The notes under the pieces: generated by a model
Seen by the model: only the letters and a program-made list of their open reading frames with translations
Told to the model about the DNA's origin: nothing
Databases searched by the model: none
Shown here: piece by piece, positions 7,675 to 15,945 of the stretch
Numbering within the stretch: the first letter of the stretch is position 1
How the letters are laid out: every line of letters begins with the position of its first letter
Assembly (NCBI RefSeq): GCF_946479755.1
Contig: NZ_CAMLHC010000025.1
Span: forward strand, 1 to 64,000
DNA: 64,000 nucleotides
Source: an uncultured Chitinophaga sp.
Lineage (GTDB): Bacteria > Bacteroidota > Bacteroidia > Chitinophagales > Chitinophagaceae
Direction of reading: 5' to 3'
Program-made: the position numbers and the translations under genes

Positions 7675-8217
7675 TCATGGTTTCACCCGGCGGTACATCG
7701 TCACCAGGTCTGTAAATTGTCCGTCTCTCTGCTGTATGCCATAGGGCAGTCGGCCACATTCGTGAAAACCGAAGTTACGATAGAGATGTATGGCCTTATC
7801 GTTGTTGGCAAACACCTGCAGGTATATCAGCTGTATTTTTTCATGTTCCTCGGCCCATCGCAGCATAGCGGTCATCAGCCGGCGGCCGATGCCCAGGCTG
7901 CTCCAGGCGCGCTCCACGGCGATACCCATTTCAGCGGTATGGCCTCTTTTATGGTATCCGCTGTGGTTGACAGTAATTGATCCTACCAGCGTGTCGTTGA
8001 CAATCGCCACCAGCATCAGCTGGTCGGGATTCTTCAGGTAGGTTTTGATAAAATCCTCTTCTGACTTTTCGCTCATTTCAAGCGCTTCCCCGGGGGTGAA
8101 CAACAGGAAATCCGTTTCCTGCGTCATCCGCTGAAAATTGCGAAGCAGCCCGAGGGCGTCTTCTATCACAGGCGGCCGGATGATCAGTTCTGCTCCGTTA
8201 GGCAAAAAGTGTCTCAT
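7675..8217 (-). CDS. GNAT family N-acetyltransferase
   Basis: A 180-residue acetyl-CoA-dependent acyltransferase. The core motif A region is EMGIAVERAWSSLGIGRRLM, with the R/Q-x-x-G-x-G/A acetyl-CoA loop; motif B follows at LYRNFGFHECGRL. ATG 8217 (MRHFLPNGAELIIRPP) gives a normal GNAT start; the frame upstream is not protein-like. Closest in layout to RimJ/RimL or small-molecule acetyltransferases; the substrate cannot be told. It lies 19 bp before the moeB-like gene, so it may be transcribed into the Moco cluster. Confidence 0.85.
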   Translation of the reverse strand: MRHFLPNGAELIIRPPVIEDALGLLRNFQRMTQETDFLLFTPGEALEMSEKSEEDFIKTYLKNPDQLMLVAIVNDTLVGSITVNHSGYHKRGHTAEMGIAVERAWSSLGIGRRLMTAMLRWAEEHEKIQLIYLQVFANNDKAIHLYRNFGFHECGRLPYGIQQRDGQFTDLVTMYRRVKP

Positions 8218-8228
8218 AGTACGAAAAT

Positions 8229-8256
8229 AAAAAAAAGCAGCCGGTTTAGGGCTGCT
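8229..8256 (-). terminator. Intrinsic terminator downstream of serS
   Basis: Stem AGCAGCC (8236-8242) pairs with GGCTGCT (8250-8256) around a 7-nt loop. On the minus strand it is followed by a long U tract. Confidence 0.75.
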
Positions 8257-8282
8257 CTTTATCATCAAAAGCTGATCGTGTT

Positions 8283-9554
8283 TTATGCAATCTTGTCTGC
8301 CCCGAAATAACGGTGCAGTACGGCCGGCAATTGGATACCTGCTTCGGTCTGGTTGTTTTCCAGCACGCAAGCCATGATACGGGGCAGCGCCAAAGAGCTG
8401 CCATTCAGGGAATGCGTCAGCTGCGGCTTGCCATTGGCTTCTTTGAAACGGATCTTCATGCGGTTGGTCTGGTAGGTCTCAAAGTTAGATACAGAGCTCA
8501 CTTCCAGCCATTTCTGCTGTGCGGCGCTGTATACTTCAAAATCGTAGGTAATGGCAGAAGCAAAGCTCATATCGCCGCCACACAACCGCAGGATGCGGTA
8601 AGGCAGCTGGAGGCTGTTGAGCAGTTTTTCCACATGCGCCACCATTTCGTCCAGCGCTTCGTAGGATTTCTCCGGGTGAACGATCTGTACCAGCTCCACT
8701 TTGTCGAACTGATGTACCCTATTGAGGCCACGTACGTCTTTACCGTAGGAGCCGGCTTCACGGCGGAAACAGGGGGTATAACCGGTCATCCTGATCGGCA
8801 GATCGGTATCTTTCACGATTTCATCGCGGTAGATGTTGGTCAGCGGTACTTCTGCCGTGGGGATCAGGAAGTAGTTGTCCTCCGTGGCGTGGTACATCTG
8901 TCCTTCTTTATCGGGCAGCTGGCCGGTACCAAAAGCGGATGTTTCGTTGACCAGGTAAGGCGGTGCATACTCAGTATAGCCATTCTCGAGGTTAAAATCG
9001 AGGAAATACTGTATCATGGCGCGTTGCAGGCGGGCGCCCTGTTTCTGGAAAACGGGGAATCCGCTGCCGGTAATTTTATTACCCAGTTCAAAATCAATCA
9101 GCTGGTACTTTTTGGCGAGGTCCCAGTGGGGCACTGCATCAGCAGCCAGTGTGGGGATATCGCCACCACGGCGTACTTCCACGTTCTCTTCCGGCGTATG
9201 GCCGGGAGGTACGATGGCGGCAGGCAGGTTAGGCAGTTTTACCAGGGTATCGTGCAACGCTTTTTCAGTGGCGTTCAGCTCTTCGTTCACCGGTCCCAGC
9301 TTCTCTTTCAGGGCGTTCACGGCAGCACGCTGCTGTTCGCCTTCCTCTTTTTTCCCCTGTGCCATCAGTTTACCGATCTCTTTGGAGAGACTGTTGACCT
9401 GCGCTTGTGTTTCATCGTATTCCTGGGTGAGGCGCTTACGCTTGTCGTCCAGTGCCAGCACTTCGTCTACCAGGCCCGTTTCTTTGAAGTTTTTCAGGGC
9501 GAGGCGCTCTAATACCAGTTCTTTATTTTGACGTATAAACGGTACTTGTAACAT
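8283..9554 (-). CDS. serS: Seryl-tRNA synthetase
   Basis: Charges tRNA-Ser with serine; class II synthetase, cytoplasmic. The 423-residue length is normal. The N-terminal coiled-coil arm (about residues 28-105, rich in K, E and Q) that grips the long variable arm of tRNA-Ser is clear. The catalytic core shows FRREAGSYGKDVRGLNRVHQF (class II motif 2) and the C-terminal GSSLALPRIMACVLENNQ (motif 3). A TATCTTTG box lies 24 bp upstream and a terminator follows. The only tRNA in the window, at 45559, is also a serine tRNA, although unlinked. Confidence 0.97.
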   Translation of the reverse strand: MLQVPFIRQNKELVLERLALKNFKETGLVDEVLALDDKRKRLTQEYDETQAQVNSLSKEIGKLMAQGKKEEGEQQRAAVNALKEKLGPVNEELNATEKALHDTLVKLPNLPAAIVPPGHTPEENVEVRRGGDIPTLAADAVPHWDLAKKYQLIDFELGNKITGSGFPVFQKQGARLQRAMIQYFLDFNLENGYTEYAPPYLVNETSAFGTGQLPDKEGQMYHATEDNYFLIPTAEVPLTNIYRDEIVKDTDLPIRMTGYTPCFRREAGSYGKDVRGLNRVHQFDKVELVQIVHPEKSYEALDEMVAHVEKLLNSLQLPYRILRLCGGDMSFASAITYDFEVYSAAQQKWLEVSSVSNFETYQTNRMKIRFKEANGKPQLTHSLNGSSLALPRIMACVLENNQTEAGIQLPAVLHRYFGADKIA

Positions 9555-9577
9555 GTTGTATTATTAAAAAATTTGCT

Positions 9578-9585
9578 CAAAGATA
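9578..9585 (-). promoter_or_regulatory. Possible -7 box of serS promoter
   Basis: On the minus strand the sequence is TATCTTTG, a full match to TAnnTTTG, 24 bp before the serS ATG. No -33 TTTG at standard spacing. Confidence 0.4.
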
Positions 9586-9597
9586 GAAAAATAGCAT

Positions 9598-11265
9598 TTA
9601 GCTGAGATATTTACCTACTATCGGTATCCTGCGGCCCACACCAAAGGCCTTGGACGATACCCGGATGATAGGGCAGAATTGATTCCTTTTGTATTCATTG
9701 GTGTTGACCATCTTTAAGGCCCGCGAAACCAAAGCGGAGTCAAATCCCTGAGCAATAATTTCTTTAGGTCCCTGGCGGCGTTCGATGTACTGGTACAGCA
9801 GTTTGTCCAGCACAGCGTAGTCCGGCAGGCTGTCGCTGTCCTTTTGATTGGGGCGCAGCTCTGCGGAAGGGGCTTTGTCAATGATGTTTACCGGGATGAT
9901 CTCTTTGTCCCGGTTGATATACCGTGCCAGGGCGTATACCTGCATTTTGTACAGGTCGCCCAGTACGGACAGGCCACCGGCCATATCGCCGTAAAGCGTG
10001 CCGTAGCCGGTAGACAGCTCACTTTTATTGGAGGTATTCAGCAGGATATACCCGAATTTGTTGGAGAGTCCCATCAGCAGGTTACCACGGATACGGGACT
10101 GAGTATTTTCTTCTGCCACATTGAAGGGCAGTCCCTTGAAATACGGCTCCAGCGTGGCCAGGAAGCTTTCGTAAATATTGTTGATGCGGATAATGTCGTA
10201 GGGGTTGTCCAGGTTTTTGGACAACGCTACGGCATCATCTACAGAGTGTTCGGTAGAATAGGGAGAAGGCATCAGCACGGCACGTACGTTCTCACTGCCC
10301 AGCGCATCGCAGGCAATGGCGAGGGTCACCGCGCTGTCAATACCACCGGAAGAGCCCAGGATGGCCTTTTTGAAGCCCATCTTACCAAAGTAATCACGGA
10401 TGCCCATCACCAGCGCATCGTATATCCGGTTGATGTTATGATCATATACCAGTTCCGTGAGCGGTGTGAAGGCGACCATTTCGGCAGGCGCTTCCCCTTT
10501 GGACATGAGGTCTTCCAGGTCCATACCGCCGATCGCTTCTTCAAAGTAAGGCAGCACTTTCGCTACATTACCGGCAGCGTCGTAAATGAGGGAGCCACCG
10601 TCAAACACAATCTCTGTCTGAGAGCCTACTGTGTTGCAGTAGTACATAGGCAACCGGTATTTGAGTACGTTGGCGCGGATGATCTCTTTGCGGTCTTCGT
10701 CATGGTCATAGTCAAACGGAGAAGCGGAGAGGTTGATCATCACATCGGGCTCCTGGCCCATCAGCATGTCCATGGGGCACACGCGGTACAGCGGGTTGTC
10801 GCCCAGGTTCCAGATATCTTCGCAGATGGTCACCGCCAGCTTCTTTCCTTTAAACGGAATGATGTTCCACTCATAGGAGGGCTCGAAGTAACGGTATTCA
10901 TCAAAAACGTCGTAAGTGGGAAGCAGGGTTTTATGTACCACCTGCTTTACTTCGCCTTCATGGAGGAACCATGCGGCGTTGAACAGGTCTTTGCCTTCCC
11001 GCTGGGGGTTACGGGCGGGGCAGCCCACCAGCACGGCGATCTCCTGTGTATGGGCTTTGATCACGTCTATGGCGTGATAACACTGCCGGATAAAATCTTC
11101 AAACTCGAGGAAATCGCGCGGGGGATAACCACAGATGCACAGCTCGGAAAACACCACCAGGTCTGCGCCCTGCGCTTTGGCAGCGGCTATGCCCTCGATG
11201 ATCTTCTGCGTATTGTGTTCGAAGTTCCCTATATGATAGTTCTGTTGTGCCAGTATAATTTTCAT
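9598..11265 (-). CDS. nadE: Glutamine-dependent NAD+ synthetase
   Basis: Makes NAD+ from deamido-NAD+, taking ammonia from glutamine. Residues 1-270 are a nitrilase-type glutaminase with the triad Glu41, Lys112 and Cys148 (in AVTICEDIWN). Residues about 280-555 are the synthetase domain with the ATP loop SGGIDS (306-311). The length fits the two-domain bacterial form. It lies one small gene away from gldB; a nadE-gldB neighbourhood is also known from gliding Flavobacterium. A long antisense frame over this gene is an artefact of codon bias. Confidence 0.96.
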   Translation of the reverse strand: MKIILAQQNYHIGNFEHNTQKIIEGIAAAKAQGADLVVFSELCICGYPPRDFLEFEDFIRQCYHAIDVIKAHTQEIAVLVGCPARNPQREGKDLFNAAWFLHEGEVKQVVHKTLLPTYDVFDEYRYFEPSYEWNIIPFKGKKLAVTICEDIWNLGDNPLYRVCPMDMLMGQEPDVMINLSASPFDYDHDEDRKEIIRANVLKYRLPMYYCNTVGSQTEIVFDGGSLIYDAAGNVAKVLPYFEEAIGGMDLEDLMSKGEAPAEMVAFTPLTELVYDHNINRIYDALVMGIRDYFGKMGFKKAILGSSGGIDSAVTLAIACDALGSENVRAVLMPSPYSTEHSVDDAVALSKNLDNPYDIIRINNIYESFLATLEPYFKGLPFNVAEENTQSRIRGNLLMGLSNKFGYILLNTSNKSELSTGYGTLYGDMAGGLSVLGDLYKMQVYALARYINRDKEIIPVNIIDKAPSAELRPNQKDSDSLPDYAVLDKLLYQYIERRQGPKEIIAQGFDSALVSRALKMVNTNEYKRNQFCPIIRVSSKAFGVGRRIPIVGKYLS

Positions 11266-11295
11266 ACCCTTGAAAAAAGTTTAGATTGGCTGTTT

Positions 11296-11979
11296 CTAAA
11301 AATATACGCCCAGCCGCAGCGCAAAGCTATTCATATTTACCTTACCGTCATTCCATTTACCGTTGCGGGTCACGTCCACAAAACCGTTCTGGTAGGTAAG
11401 GCCCACAATACCGGTCAGCGTTTCGCCCAGGGGATATTCCACGCCGGCGCCGATGAGCAGGCCGATATTGATACGGTTCATTTCGGGCAGTATGTTGACC
11501 CTGTCATGCGTTTGATTCAGGGAGATGACATCCGCCCTTCCGCTGACCGGGAACGCGAAGTAGGTACCGAACTGCCCCCAGAAATTGAGCGCGTCGGGCG
11601 ACGTGGTTTTCAGTTTCAGCGCCACCGGTATCTCAATATAGGTGAGTTTCATATTATACTCCGAGGGATTGGCTTTAAAGTCGCTCAGGCCCTTGTCCGC
11701 GTCATATTTCAGTTTACTGCCGCCCAGCACTACGTTAAAACCCGATGCCAGGGCGTAGTTACCGGCTTCGTTCAGGTTAAAATCGGCCATCAGCCCGAAA
11801 TTCAGGCCCGCTTTGGCGCTGTTGCGGTTAACGCCCGATTCCTGTGGTTTCAGTATCGAGATCATCGGATCTAACTTAAAACCCAGGCGTACCTTGCGGG
11901 TAAAATTACCATACCCGCTCTGTGCCATCCCTGCTGTAGCTATTCCTAATGTTAATGCCAGCAAAAAAAACCGCTTCAT
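11296..11979 (-). CDS. Outer-membrane beta-barrel protein
   Basis: A 227-residue predicted porin-like barrel. ATG 11979 opens a clear signal peptide, MKRFFLLALTLGIATAGMAQ, cleaved after AQ. The mature part alternates short polar and aromatic strands (FGLMADFNLNEAGNYALASGFNVV, IPVALKLKT) and ends in LRLGVYF, the terminal aromatic expected for Bam-assembled barrels. It belongs to the broad Bacteroidota PorT/outer-membrane-barrel type; no specific cargo can be assigned. It is divergent from gldB with 139 bp between the starts. Confidence 0.8.
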   Translation of the reverse strand: MKRFFLLALTLGIATAGMAQSGYGNFTRKVRLGFKLDPMISILKPQESGVNRNSAKAGLNFGLMADFNLNEAGNYALASGFNVVLGGSKLKYDADKGLSDFKANPSEYNMKLTYIEIPVALKLKTTSPDALNFWGQFGTYFAFPVSGRADVISLNQTHDRVNILPEMNRINIGLLIGAGVEYPLGETLTGIVGLTYQNGFVDVTRNGKWNDGKVNMNSFALRLGVYF

Positions 11980-12118
11980 ATGATTCATTTTAGCGATGAA
12001 ATTACGAATTTGAAATACTTTATTCATCATTGGCGCCGATAAGGGCCCCGCAATAATATCTCCCATATATTCGTTTACCGTAATTCGTAATTCATAATTT
12101 TCCAATAATTTTACCTGA

Positions 12119-13147
12119 ATGCGAAACAATCCCACATATTCCCTGCTGACCGGCTGCCTCGCGGCGCTGTTTCTCTATGCCTGCAATACCGGCAATAAAG
12201 CGCCGGATGTGAGTCATATACCCATGAACGTTAGTATCCAGCGGTTCGACTCGGCGCTGTTTACCATCGATACCAATGATATACAACCGGGGATGACCCG
12301 CCTGCATCAGTCCTATCCGCTTTTCATGCCGATCTATATCTCGGAGATCATGAACTTCGGCGCTTTTGCGGACAGCAGTAAGGAAATACAGCAACAGCTG
12401 CGGCTTTTCCTCACCAACCGCGATTTCCGGCAACTGGAAACGGCGGTGTCCCAAAAGTATGCTAATGCCGGTACCCTGCAAAAAGAGCTGGAAGAGGCGT
12501 TTCGTTATACCAAATACTACCTTCCCGCTTTCCGGGCGCCTAAAGTAGTTACTTTCACTTCCGGTATTGCCAATTATGGTGCCATTACGATCGACTCCAT
12601 TTTAGGCATTGGACTGGATATGTATATGGGGGCTGATTTCCCGCCTTACGCCCAGATCCCGGACTATCCTGATTATATGGTCCGCCGTTTTGCGCCGGAG
12701 TATATTACCACCAACTGTATGCAGGTGCTGCAGCAACAGCTCTATCCTGCGCCCCGCAACGGTGGCGGCCTGCTGGAGCAGATGATCGAGGCCGGCAAAC
12801 AACAGTATTTCCTATCCAAAGTACTTCCTCATACGCCCGATTCTATCCGTCTCGGCTACACGAAAGAGCAGCTGCAGTGGTGCCGTGAAAATGAAAAAAT
12901 GATCTGGCAGTTTTTTGTACAGAACAACCTGTTATATACGACGGACTGGCAGCAGATCAACCTCTTCATGAACGATGCGCCGGCTACCCAGGGCATGCCG
13001 GAAGGGTCTCCCGGAAAAATCGGCTACTTCGTGGGCTACGAGATCGTGAACAAATACATGGAAAAACATGCTGACGTAAGCGTTCAGCAATTGATGGAGT
13101 CGAAAAATCTGCTGGAAATATTTAAGGCGGCTAAGTACAGACCGTAA
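12119..13147 (+). CDS. gldB: Gliding motility lipoprotein GldB
   Basis: GldB is an envelope lipoprotein required for gliding in Flavobacterium and widely kept in Bacteroidota, including non-gliders. The 342 residues start with a signal sequence and lipobox LYAC (Cys22). The family-typical NVSIQRFDSALF and SYPLFMPIYISEIMNFG segments follow, with the conserved C-terminal GKIGYFVGYEIVNKYM region. gldC, which often follows gldB in flavobacteria, is absent; apaG converges instead. gldF and gldG are 6.5 kb away in this window. The exact molecular role of GldB is not settled. Confidence 0.9.
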   Translation: MRNNPTYSLLTGCLAALFLYACNTGNKAPDVSHIPMNVSIQRFDSALFTIDTNDIQPGMTRLHQSYPLFMPIYISEIMNFGAFADSSKEIQQQLRLFLTNRDFRQLETAVSQKYANAGTLQKELEEAFRYTKYYLPAFRAPKVVTFTSGIANYGAITIDSILGIGLDMYMGADFPPYAQIPDYPDYMVRRFAPEYITTNCMQVLQQQLYPAPRNGGGLLEQMIEAGKQQYFLSKVLPHTPDSIRLGYTKEQLQWCRENEKMIWQFFVQNNLLYTTDWQQINLFMNDAPATQGMPEGSPGKIGYFVGYEIVNKYMEKHADVSVQQLMESKNLLEIFKAAKYRP

Positions 13148-13149
13148 GG

Positions 13150-13536
13150 CTAGTTGAGCTTGAAAGGAACAACCATCTGGAATTCAGGAATCCTCACTTC
13201 GAAGATTTTCTTATCCAGCTGGTTTTCCATCTGGTAGGTACCGTACATCTTTCCTATTTCAGTGCGGAGGTTAGATCCCGAGACGTATTGATAAGTCTCT
13301 CCGGGGGCCAGTAATGGCTGTACGCCTACAACTCCTTCACCCTCCACTTCGCGGTGGGTGCCGTTGGAATCGATGATATACCAGTGGCGGCGCAGCAATT
13401 TGATGGGGAAAGTATTGTTGTTTTCAATGGTGATACGGTAAGCAAACATGAATTCGCTTCCAATGGGATTAGAATAATCCGGCTGGTAGAATGTTTCCAC
13501 GCTGATAGTGATTCCCTCTGTTACCTTCTTAACCAT
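13150..13536 (-). CDS. apaG: ApaG domain protein
   Basis: A 128-residue single-domain ApaG protein, a fibronectin-III-like beta sandwich. Signatures are YRITIENNNTFPIKLLRRHWYI and the GVVGVQPLLAPGETYQYVSG block, with the glycine-rich loop of the family. In enterobacteria apaG is linked to Ap4A hydrolase and Co/Mg phenotypes; the biochemical role remains unclear. It converges with gldB with only 2 bp between the stop codons. Confidence 0.93.
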   Translation of the reverse strand: MVKKVTEGITISVETFYQPDYSNPIGSEFMFAYRITIENNNTFPIKLLRRHWYIIDSNGTHREVEGEGVVGVQPLLAPGETYQYVSGSNLRTEIGKMYGTYQMENQLDKKIFEVRIPEFQMVVPFKLN

Positions 13537-13619
13537 AAAATCAACCTTTGACGTAAAAATAAGAAAAATAAAGCCAGTGGGTATAAAAATTATATTTTCC
13601 GCAACACTTTAACGATTTT

Positions 13620-13946
13620 TTAAATAATTTCTATCCCTTCAAGGATGCCCGGGTCTGCTTCCGCCTTTCTGGCGGCCACTTCCAGCGGATTGTCATAATA
13701 ACCCCGCCGGGCACACAAGTACAGATACCGGGCCAGAAAACCTATCATGCCGTATTCCCTGTACTGCTTCACATGGCAGGCCTCATGCCTGACCCAGGCA
13801 GTATTGGACAGGAACTCTAACCGGGACGCCCCATACAGATGGATGGTGCGCCCCAGTACCATGGCCACTCCCTTCACCCGCATCACCTTTGCAGCAATGC
13901 GGGCCAGCCCTGAATCAACGTGTATACGGCATCTTATTTTTTCCAA
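13620..13946 (-). CDS. Small putative zinc-metallopeptidase-like protein (HExxH)
   Basis: A 108-residue protein with the sequence WVRHEACHVKQYREYG, an HExxH zinc-protease motif followed by a Gln-Tyr helix. A hydrophobic stretch (MIGFLARYLYLCARRGYYDNPLEVAAR) follows; its conserved Glu could be the third ligand, in the manner of DUF4157-like proteins. No signal peptide. Proteins of this type are common and uncharacterised in Bacteroidota. The start overlaps the end of the upstream barrel gene by 13 bp, so they are probably co-translated. Protease activity is inferred from the motif only. Confidence 0.7.
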   Translation of the reverse strand: MEKIRCRIHVDSGLARIAAKVMRVKGVAMVLGRTIHLYGASRLEFLSNTAWVRHEACHVKQYREYGMIGFLARYLYLCARRGYYDNPLEVAARKAEADPGILEGIEII

Positions 13947-14878
13947 TCCTTTTTCCCGAATAACGTAAATCTACGGGAAATATTGAAACCCCAGCGGAAC
14001 TGGCCCTGCAACCACGAGGTGGTGGTTTCGGGGAGAAACTGGCTCTCCTGGATGGCGCTGGAGTTGGTGAAGTTGAGATGGAACACGTGTCCGCCGGTTT
14101 CTATCTCCAGCCCTACGCCGAGCGGGTTGTAGAAGGTGATGCCCTGCGATTTGTAGTAGTCCCGGCTCGCCTGGGAGCGGAACGGGTAAAAATACTCCGC
14201 CACGATGCCTATCCTTTTGGACAACTTCAGCCGGCCGCCCACGCCGAGGGCAAACATGTTGTTCATGTCCATATACCCCACGCGGTTACGGTGCACGTAG
14301 GTGGGAGACAGGGAGAAAGCCAGCCTGTCGCCGAACTTACGGGACACGATGCCCTGGGCCACGTAACTCAACCGGTCGGACGCATCGCCGAACCAGGCCG
14401 CATGATGCGGGTCTTCCTCTGAGCTCATCATCGACATTACTGCAGTACCCAGTACAGCCACGGACACCGGCACATGGTTGTCCTGCGTTTGCTCCACCAG
14501 CCTGTATTTCACGAGCAGGTCCAGCAGCTGGTGCTGCACACCGGAGCCTTTGGAGCGGCCGATACCTGCCATCAGCCGGTCGGTGATGCCATATTCCAGC
14601 CCGATACGGATATCGGTGGAGTTGTCGATGCCGTAAAATGTTTTGGCACCGCCGAACTCGCCGCCCAGGTCGCCAAAGCGGTGATCTACGCGGACATCCA
14701 GCTCATGTTTGCGCAACATGTCTGTAGAATGCCCCATAATGATACGGGTGCCTTTGTAGGTGTACAGTACTTTAGGGTGTGCCGGACCGGTAGAGTCGAA
14801 CAGCTGGCTCAGGTCCTGCTGGGCCTGGGCATATACGCTGATGCCGGTACACAGCATCAGAAAAGCAATAATTTTCAT
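13934..14878 (-). CDS. DUF5777-type outer-membrane beta-barrel protein
   Basis: A 314-residue exported protein (signal peptide MKIIAFLMLCTGISVYAQA). The mature N-terminus contains LFDSTG and the conserved FKGTRII-like YKGTRIIMGHSTDML and HRFGD segments of the DUF5777 family. The rest is beta-strand rich. In other Bacteroidota such proteins occur beside YceI-like and cytochrome-like genes, exactly as here (next two upstream genes). A role in electron transfer or lipid/quinone handling in the envelope is suggested only by this association. Confidence 0.8.
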   Translation of the reverse strand: MKIIAFLMLCTGISVYAQAQQDLSQLFDSTGPAHPKVLYTYKGTRIIMGHSTDMLRKHELDVRVDHRFGDLGGEFGGAKTFYGIDNSTDIRIGLEYGITDRLMAGIGRSKGSGVQHQLLDLLVKYRLVEQTQDNHVPVSVAVLGTAVMSMMSSEEDPHHAAWFGDASDRLSYVAQGIVSRKFGDRLAFSLSPTYVHRNRVGYMDMNNMFALGVGGRLKLSKRIGIVAEYFYPFRSQASRDYYKSQGITFYNPLGVGLEIETGGHVFHLNFTNSSAIQESQFLPETTTSWLQGQFRWGFNISRRFTLFGKKDWKK

Positions 14879-14906
14879 GGGTATGTTTAAATGATGTTTA
14901 CAATGA

Positions 14907-15455
14907 TTACCGGTTTACCACGGTATACACCGCGTTAACAGTTACTGCCACCACTTCGGCAATGTTTTTCACCACCATGGTGGGCACATCGATACGATGA
15001 TCTGCAATACGGATGTTGAAAGTGGAGCCGGCCATGATGCTGCCGTCTTTCACCGTGATGGTGCCTTTTTCGCGGTAGGGTTTGTCCACCCCGTGCAGGT
15101 TGAGCGTACCTTCGACCGTCACCTGGTAGGTACCGTTACGGTTGAGGTCTGCATTTTCCAGCACTTTCCCTTTGAATTCGGCAAACGGGTACTTGTCGCT
15201 CTCCAGGTAATTTTGGTTGAAATGGTCCTGCATCAGCTTTTTCCTGAACTGGAAAGAAGCGATGGGCACTTTAAAATAAATGGCGCCGGTTTTTACGTTG
15301 ATGGCAGACACGCCTTTGTCGGTTTTAGCCTCTATATCTTCCAGCGGCGCCGATGAGAAGAAAGAGAACCGGGTATTCTTACAGGAGAAAACATCCTGCG
15401 CTGATACCGCACTGGTGATGATCACCATGGAGAAAAGAAGGAACAGGTTTTTCAT
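14907..15455 (-). CDS. YceI family periplasmic protein
   Basis: A 182-residue exported YceI-type lipocalin-like barrel, a fold known to bind polyisoprenoids. The signal peptide is MKNLFLLFSMVIITSAVSAQ; ATG 15455 was chosen because it starts this signal, whereas the frame upstream adds 13 unrelated residues. Family features are the FKVPIASFQFRKKLMQDHFN strand-helix and the YPFAEFKGKV and VEGTLNLHGV segments. It lies between the DUF5777 gene and a small cytochrome-like lipoprotein gene and probably forms one operon with them. Confidence 0.88.
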   Translation of the reverse strand: MKNLFLLFSMVIITSAVSAQDVFSCKNTRFSFFSSAPLEDIEAKTDKGVSAINVKTGAIYFKVPIASFQFRKKLMQDHFNQNYLESDKYPFAEFKGKVLENADLNRNGTYQVTVEGTLNLHGVDKPYREKGTITVKDGSIMAGSTFNIRIADHRIDVPTMVVKNIAEVVAVTVNAVYTVVNR

Positions 15456-15474
15456 GAGCAAAAAAGATTTGGGT

Positions 15475-15852
15475 TTACTGATCAGGCATACCATGTTCTA
15501 TCCAACAAGCGATGGAGTCCTTCATTCCTTTCGACAATGCGGGGAACCGTGAGGGCGGCATATCTGCCTGCGCACTGGTAACCCGTTGCACAAAAACGGC
15601 CCGGGAAGCTGTAATGTAGGCCTTCAGCTTATCCGGTGAAGAGAAGTCAGCGCGGCCCCGCGGGATATTGCCGGTATGGCATCCGCGGGAGGTACAGTTG
15701 GCCTGTACGGCCTGATCGGCATAACTGGTGACAATACGGGCTACTTTACAGTCAAGGCCCTCGTTCGGGATCACCGGCGCCGGCGCCTGTTCATTTTTAC
15801 AGGCTGCCAGCAGGATACATCCCGCTAACAAAAGATGGGTTTTCTTTTTCAT
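15475..15852 (-). CDS. Small lipoprotein with a CX4CH heme-like motif
   Basis: A 125-residue lipoprotein (lipobox LLAAC, Cys18). It contains VQANCTSRGCHTGN, where two cysteines separated by four residues precede His: CX4CH instead of the usual CXXCH heme c motif. A methionine that could be the second axial ligand is present in ADMPPSRFP, and CWIEHGMPDQ closes the protein, resembling the final helix of c-type cytochromes (CxxWIxxGxP). It is the first gene of the probable three-gene operon with YceI and DUF5777. Covalent heme binding is likely by analogy but unproven. Confidence 0.75.
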   Translation of the reverse strand: MKKKTHLLLAGCILLAACKNEQAPAPVIPNEGLDCKVARIVTSYADQAVQANCTSRGCHTGNIPRGRADFSSPDKLKAYITASRAVFVQRVTSAQADMPPSRFPALSKGMKDSIACWIEHGMPDQ

Positions 15853-15945
15853 AATAGCTTATTAACCTGTATCTGATACGAAAGATGCAGGGAATGGGTT
15901 GCCAGGGTTATACTATTTGGATTTAGTTGTTATTTTGCAGAAAAT

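Noticed and set aside
9844..11874. A 676-codon open frame on the plus strand
   Set aside because: It lies antisense to nadE, whose domains and catalytic residues are complete. The antisense product has no recognisable domain and reflects codon bias of nadE.
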